Shown here: positions 59,876-64,000 of the stretch, piece by piece
Layout: every line of letters starts with the position of its first letter
Position numbering within the stretch: position 1 is the stretch's first letter
Source: Bacteroides faecium
GTDB lineage: Bacteria > Bacteroidota > Bacteroidia > Bacteroidales > Bacteroidaceae
Assembly: GCF_012113595.1 (NCBI RefSeq)
Contig: NZ_CP050831.1
Coordinates: 62,001-126,000 of the forward strand
DNA length: 64,000 nt
Reading direction: 5' to 3'
Made by a program: the position numbers and the translations under genes
Notes under the pieces: model-generated
Database searches by the model: none
What the model saw: only the letters and a program-made list of their open reading frames with translations
Told to the model about the DNA's origin: nothing

Positions 59876-62734
59876 TTATTTGGTCAAAGCAGCAAGCAAA
59901 GCTTCCAGTTGAGCAAATGCCATGTCATAAACATCTTTAGCTTTATTATATTCAGCTTGTGCGGAATCTAAAGCATATTTCTTTTGTTGAAGTTCATAAG
60001 CAGAAACATCTTCATGATTAGTGAACAGTTCGATACGTTTTTCAGCAAGTGCTACGGCATCTTTCTTTTTCACAACTTCTTTTTCCGCGTCTGCAACTTC
60101 ACCCTTCCAATAGGCAATAATAGATTCTACTGTTACAGGTGATGTACCACCAACAGCTCCTGCGCCATTCATGCCATTAATCTGATTTTGAGCAGTAGTC
60201 TTCAAAGTAGTATAATCAGTAATTAAAACTCCAAATTTATCAGCCTCCGCTTGATCAGCAGCAGTCAAAGCTTCTTTTTCGTCCTCTGCCGCCTTCACTT
60301 CTGCCTTGGCATCTTTCAAGGCGATACGAGTCTCCTCTGCCTTTGCAATAAACGGATTCATTAAAGATGTGTTAGCCTTAATTTCATTCTCCAAATTAGC
60401 TTTCACACCAGCAAGCTGAGCAATTAACGGCTCAATCAGTTTTGCGGCAGCTATTTTGTCTTTACAAAGTTGCACATCGTCGTTAGCAGCCATCATAGCT
60501 CCCAATGCGCCAAAAGCACCCAAATTGCCACCATTCTGTTCAATATAGGCACGAACCATTGCTTCAGTCACTTCAACAAGTCTATCATCTGAGAATACAC
60601 TACCAAATACAGCAACGGAAGTCGTTTTTAGAGCTGCTTCAGCTGTACTGGAATCAAGTTTAGTTTCACTTAACTTAGCAAACTCGTCATCAGAGATATT
60701 AGAGCGAAGTGCTTTTTTATGTCCAGTCAGATTTCCGTCTTTATCTTTTTCATCTTCATAGAAAGCGCCCGAACCTGTCAGATCGTCAAGTGTTAGCGTA
60801 TTAACCAATTTCTGTCCATAAGGAGTTTTAGCTAAATTTTCATAAACACCGATAGCAGTAGTCACTTTACCAAGGGGTGTCTGCATATCCTTATTCGCAT
60901 TAACTAAAGCTTCCAGTGCAGCCTTCACATCATCGCTACTTGATAAAGCAGTCTGACCAGCAGACTTTGCACCATTTTCTAAAGCAGTCAAATTTGCTGG
61001 GATTGCATAAAATTCAGTCGTTTTGGTTGCAGCTTTCGCCTTTTCACCTGCTATCTCAGCTGTTTTGCCAAAGTTTTTCAGGTAACCTTCAAGCTTAGTT
61101 ATCTTTTCTGCATCTTTCTTACCAGCACTCCAAGCATCATATTCTCCCTTGACAGAAGAACTTTCAGCAGCTAATAACGCTTCCAATCCTGCAATATAAA
61201 AACCGTCCTCTTTGATTTTTTTTGTATCAGTAACATATTTATCATAAGCCACCTTATATGTTTTATCATAAGCTGTATTATATGCAGTTACTGCATTAAC
61301 CAGAGTTGTATAAGATTTATTATATGCATCCGTTGCTTTTTTCAAATCAGTAGTCGGAACCAATGTAGCCGTTCCTTTTACTGCTTTTACAGATATCTCC
61401 CATAAAGCATACACTTTATCATAATCTTTCTTTTTCGCATCAGCATTCTCTTCAAGCCCTGCTAACTTTACTTCATTCCATTCTACACCATTTTGATCAA
61501 CAGTATAATCCTTCACTGTTTTTTGCCAAGCTTCTACCGTTCTCAATGTAGTAGAAGGAAGGGTTGTTCTTGCTGTCTCATCCTCTAAATCCAGATCATC
61601 TTCGTATGCTTTTTGGGTATAGCTATCAGTAGAATTAAAAGTATAAGCAAAGATTCCTGCATTTGAATCATATCCACTTAAAGACAAAAAGTCTGCACTT
61701 CCACTAAACAGTTGTTTCAAAGCTGCATTTATAGGTTCTGACTTATATGATTTAAGGTAAAGCTTAGCATTATCATATTGTTTGGCAGAATCAGCAGCAG
61801 CTTTATTATAAGCGGTTTCGGCCTCGGTTTTCAACTTATTTTTTTCCGTGACTTTATCTTCAGCGGCTTTATATTCAGGCTTAGTCTTAGTTTCTTCTAC
61901 TTTATAAAGTGCTTTACTCTGTTCACTCTTATATTCAGTAATTTTTTTATCTAATTCCTTTATTTTAGCGTCCCATGAAGCAGCATCAAAGTCTTCTGCG
62001 AGAGCCAACATATTATTCTGTTCATTCAATACAATTTCAGCTTTCTCTACATCAATCTGAGCTCTCTTCAAAGCCGCCTGTAAGCCAGCCAATGTAGGCT
62101 GACTAGGATCAACCAATGCATTATAATAATTAGTTTGAGCAATCCTTAAGACATCATACTTATCATTCATTGTACTAGTTGTAGAAGCTAAGAACTCTTG
62201 TGCAGTTTGAACCTGTTGCTGTTCTTTATCACTCAATGTCAACTTAGCAAGTTCAATCTCTTCCATAGCTAAATCATAAGAAGCTTGAGCTCTTGCTGTT
62301 GCTTCCTGAGCAGCCAGCATATCCTTTCTGAATTTCTCTGCAGCCAAAGCCATGTTGTTTTCCGCATCGGCTTTTCTTTTCTTCGATTCAGCTATTTCTG
62401 CTTCAATTCTTACTTTTTCTGCTTCATTCGTAGCCTGTTTCAACTCAACTTCAAGCTCCTTCAGCTTCACTTCCAATGCTTTCAACTGATTGTCATACTC
62501 TGCTTTCTGATTAGCAAGCTCCTGTGCTTTATTCAGTAACTCCTGATTAGCAACCTTTGCTTTCTGCATTTCGACTTCCACTAACTCTACTGTTGCCTGT
62601 GCCTTAATCAACTCAGACTTCGCCCCCCTCAGATTGGTGATGCCTTCCGGTTCATCGGTGTCAATACATCCTGTGAATGTAGCTGTCGTACCTGCCATAA
62701 GCAAGGCTGCGACTAAATACGTCCATTTTCTCAT
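59876..62734 (-). CDS. Giant coiled-coil surface lipoprotein
   Basis: The 952-aa lipoprotein has a lipobox (TFTGC) and Ala/Lys/Glu/Gln-rich heptads over two long blocks, about residues 35-280 and 780-952, separated by a helical middle part. No enzymatic domain is visible. Such proteins form fibrous or spacer structures anchored by lipid. It may reach from or stabilise the outer membrane together with the adjacent barrel. Its upstream region is the inverted segment (62823-63123); the promoter there points away in the present orientation, so the gene may be off in this assembly. Confidence 0.85.
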   Translation of the reverse strand: MRKWTYLVAALLMAGTTATFTGCIDTDEPEGITNLRGAKSELIKAQATVELVEVEMQKAKVANQELLNKAQELANQKAEYDNQLKALEVKLKELEVELKQATNEAEKVRIEAEIAESKKRKADAENNMALAAEKFRKDMLAAQEATARAQASYDLAMEEIELAKLTLSDKEQQQVQTAQEFLASTTSTMNDKYDVLRIAQTNYYNALVDPSQPTLAGLQAALKRAQIDVEKAEIVLNEQNNMLALAEDFDAASWDAKIKELDKKITEYKSEQSKALYKVEETKTKPEYKAAEDKVTEKNKLKTEAETAYNKAAADSAKQYDNAKLYLKSYKSEPINAALKQLFSGSADFLSLSGYDSNAGIFAYTFNSTDSYTQKAYEDDLDLEDETARTTLPSTTLRTVEAWQKTVKDYTVDQNGVEWNEVKLAGLEENADAKKKDYDKVYALWEISVKAVKGTATLVPTTDLKKATDAYNKSYTTLVNAVTAYNTAYDKTYKVAYDKYVTDTKKIKEDGFYIAGLEALLAAESSSVKGEYDAWSAGKKDAEKITKLEGYLKNFGKTAEIAGEKAKAATKTTEFYAIPANLTALENGAKSAGQTALSSSDDVKAALEALVNANKDMQTPLGKVTTAIGVYENLAKTPYGQKLVNTLTLDDLTGSGAFYEDEKDKDGNLTGHKKALRSNISDDEFAKLSETKLDSSTAEAALKTTSVAVFGSVFSDDRLVEVTEAMVRAYIEQNGGNLGAFGALGAMMAANDDVQLCKDKIAAAKLIEPLIAQLAGVKANLENEIKANTSLMNPFIAKAEETRIALKDAKAEVKAAEDEKEALTAADQAEADKFGVLITDYTTLKTTAQNQINGMNGAGAVGGTSPVTVESIIAYWKGEVADAEKEVVKKKDAVALAEKRIELFTNHEDVSAYELQQKKYALDSAQAEYNKAKDVYDMAFAQLEALLAALTK

Positions 62735-62822
62735 AAAAGTAAATTAAATGTTATACAATTAATAAATAAAAAATTTGGTTCTATTATTCATAGTTCTTTT
62801 CCGTATTAATAGTTCTACTCCC

Positions 62823-62844
62823 GTTACTTTGTAGGTAACGGGAA
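62823..62844 (+). repeat. Left inverted repeat of the lipoprotein switch
   Basis: A 22-bp arm, extended on the left by two C to give an 8-bp inner palindrome (62820-62827 with 62835-62842) around a 7-bp spacer. Confidence 0.85.
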
Positions 62845-63101
62845 AACACATTGATCCCCTAACAGTAGTGTCTGCAGGGTATACTTAATAAATAAGGAAT
62901 GGAAATAATTTAACCCCTGCTTCTGACAAGCGGCAGAGGGGAGGGAAATCTTTTGCAATATTTAGAAGTTAACAAAGCCCTAATACAAAGAATCCACGTG
63001 TTTTATCTGTCTTAGTTCCGCTTTTGAGTAGTTTATTAGAAAAAATGTTTGATTTAGTTTGGTTGTTTTAAGAAATATGCTCATATTTGCACCGATATTT
63101 A

Positions 63102-63123
63102 TTCCCGTTACCTACAAAGTAAC
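63102..63123 (-). repeat. Right inverted repeat, overlapping the recombinase 3' end
   Basis: A 22-bp arm, perfect reverse complement of the left arm. It contains the last three sense codons (Val-Thr-Leu) and the stop codon of the recombinase gene. Confidence 0.85.
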
Positions 63124-64000
63124 AGACCTATTATTCAGCAACTTACTTGTTTTATATAGATTTCCCAGTGAAGAAATCACTTTTACATTAGCTTCATCAA
63201 TCTTCTTATTTTTGAAAGGTTTCAGATAGGTTTCTGTCACAGTGATAGACGAATGTCCCATTGCCTCTGAAATAACACCTGGATGTACTTCGCAATAATA
63301 AGCCATTGTAGCCCATGTATGGCGAGCGGTATACGAACTTATATCTGTATTCAACCCAAGCACCTCTTTTAAAATGGTTAACTGATAATTAAAGTTTCGC
63401 AATGCCAGCTGATATTCCTTATATGCGGCTTCCGTTCCTTCAGCACTGGTAATTAACGAGAAAAGATAAGGAGAAGAAGAATCTGTATTCATATACCGTT
63501 CTATCAACTTCATAGCTTCCGACGTAAGGGTTACGGTCAGTAAACGACCGGTTTTTCTACGGCGATAAGTCAAAACGTTCCCATCAATATCATGCTTTTT
63601 TAAATAAGCAAGATCTACAAACGGCATACCGCGAAGCAAAAACATCAAAAAGAATAGCGCACGCGTACGCTGCAAGTCGCTATTTTCCGAATAATTTCCT
63701 ACAGGAATCTTTGTCATCAACAGCCCCATATCCTCCTTTTCCAAAGCACGCTTACGGTCGACACGCGTTCCTGTATAAACATAGCGGAAATGATGTGGCA
63801 CATAAGGAGCCAAATGTCGATCAACCGCACGGTTATATACAGCACGCAATGTACGCAGGTAAGTAGACACGGTATTCCAACTGCAATTCTTCTCCCGCAA
63901 ATACGACTCGTATTTCTTAAGAAAAGCCTGTGTTACTTTCCGAAAAGAAAGATTCCCACTACCATTGAATGCAATAACAGCATTCATACTGCTCCTATAA
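63112..64000 (-). CDS. Tyrosine site-specific recombinase (Tsr/invertase type), N-terminus beyond window
   Basis: At least 296 residues are visible. The frame remains open upstream of the Met at 63987 (codons for Tyr-Arg-Ser-Ser), which continues the family's N-terminal domain, so the true start is past 64000. The SAM-like core-binding domain (VTQAFLKKYESYLREKNCSWNTVSTYLRTLRAVYNRAVD) is followed by the catalytic domain: FLMFLLRGMPFVDLA (first Arg), RRRKTGR (Lys), SSYTARHTWATMA (second Arg and His), MGHSSITVTETYLK (His and Tyr nucleophile). This is the Bacteroides invertase/phage-integrase family. Its best candidate target is the adjacent segment 62823-63123. Confidence 0.9.
   Translation of the reverse strand, partial: YRSSMNAVIAFNGSGNLSFRKVTQAFLKKYESYLREKNCSWNTVSTYLRTLRAVYNRAVDRHLAPYVPHHFRYVYTGTRVDRKRALEKEDMGLLMTKIPVGNYSENSDLQRTRALFFLMFLLRGMPFVDLAYLKKHDIDGNVLTYRRRKTGRLLTVTLTSEAMKLIERYMNTDSSSPYLFSLITSAEGTEAAYKEYQLALRNFNYQLTILKEVLGLNTDISSYTARHTWATMAYYCEVHPGVISEAMGHSSITVTETYLKPFKNKKIDEANVKVISSLGNLYKTSKLLNNRSVTL

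Larger units (their letters stand above)
62823..63123. promoter_or_regulatory. Predicted invertible promoter segment between lipoprotein and recombinase
   Basis: A 22-bp sequence at 62823-62844 recurs as a perfect reverse complement at 63102-63123. Each arm contains GTTAC-TTTGTAG-GTAAC, the GTTAC-N7-GTAAC core of recombination sites known in Bacteroides. The 257-bp interior holds one promoter-like pair, TTTG (63058-63061), a 20-bp spacer and CATATTTG (63082-63089), pointing right. Inversion would turn it toward the 952-aa lipoprotein, about 120 bp from its start. No TAnnTTTG faces left now, so the present orientation is predicted OFF. Confidence 0.8.

Overview
The window is chromosomal DNA of a gut Bacteroidales, almost certainly a Bacteroides species. 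The reasons are a SusC/SusD pair, a hybrid two-component (HTCS-type) regulator, BACON and DUF2027 domains, CFB-type double-glycine precursor peptides, promoters of the Bacteroides form TTTG-N(18-20)-TAnnTTTG, and weak Shine-Dalgarno sequences. Intergenic DNA is AT-rich. No rRNA, tRNA, CRISPR array or complete insertion sequence was seen.

Layout. 1-7957: tail of an HTCS regulator, a small secreted protein, a DUF2027/Smr protein, a HAD hydrolase, a LuxR regulator divergent from a DUF1349 protein, an AlkZ/YcaQ-like glycosylase, and an AAA/DUF4143 ATPase preceded by three 40-bp-phased repeats. 8160-10151: aroA and a short-chain dehydrogenase. 10361-16036: a susC/susD operon behind a predicted invertible segment. 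16206-20416: M28 peptidase and LRR lipoprotein, then a metal ABC permease, tsaE and an Imm17-like protein. 20489-21143: an MNT/HEPN toxin-antitoxin pair. 21138-28112: the DUF58-MoxR-DUF4350-DUF4129-SpoIIM cluster with a divergent RDD gene. 28163-33020: an AAA/PD-(D/E)XK protein, then a divergent VirE-type ATPase and small Cys protein enclosed by inverted arrays of a 9-bp word. 33051-42139: a peptide natural-product locus (precursor, C39 ABC exporter, HlyD adaptor, VKOR/DsbA-like fusion, TlpA-like protein, glycosyltransferase, truncated LanC-like protein). 42453-58128: mostly housekeeping genes (trxA, nitronate monooxygenase-like, dnaE, psd-pssA, tadA-like deaminase, yraN, birA, MATE pump, pyrH), plus a secreted metzincin and a frameshifted KilA-N gene. 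58355-64000: a DUF4369 lipoprotein and an outer-membrane barrel plus giant coiled-coil lipoprotein whose promoter region lies in a second predicted invertible segment next to a tyrosine recombinase.

Most notable are two independent predicted phase-variation switches. One has recombination cores of the AGTYYYN4GDACT type reported for SusC/SusD inversions in B. fragilis. The other has GTTAC-N7-GTAAC cores and encodes its own recombinase, whose stop codon lies inside one inverted repeat. Next are the six-cysteine double-glycine peptide with dedicated thiol-redox and export machinery, and the VirE/small-gene element with mirrored 9-bp arrays. All functional assignments come from reading the sequence; no database search or alignment was run.
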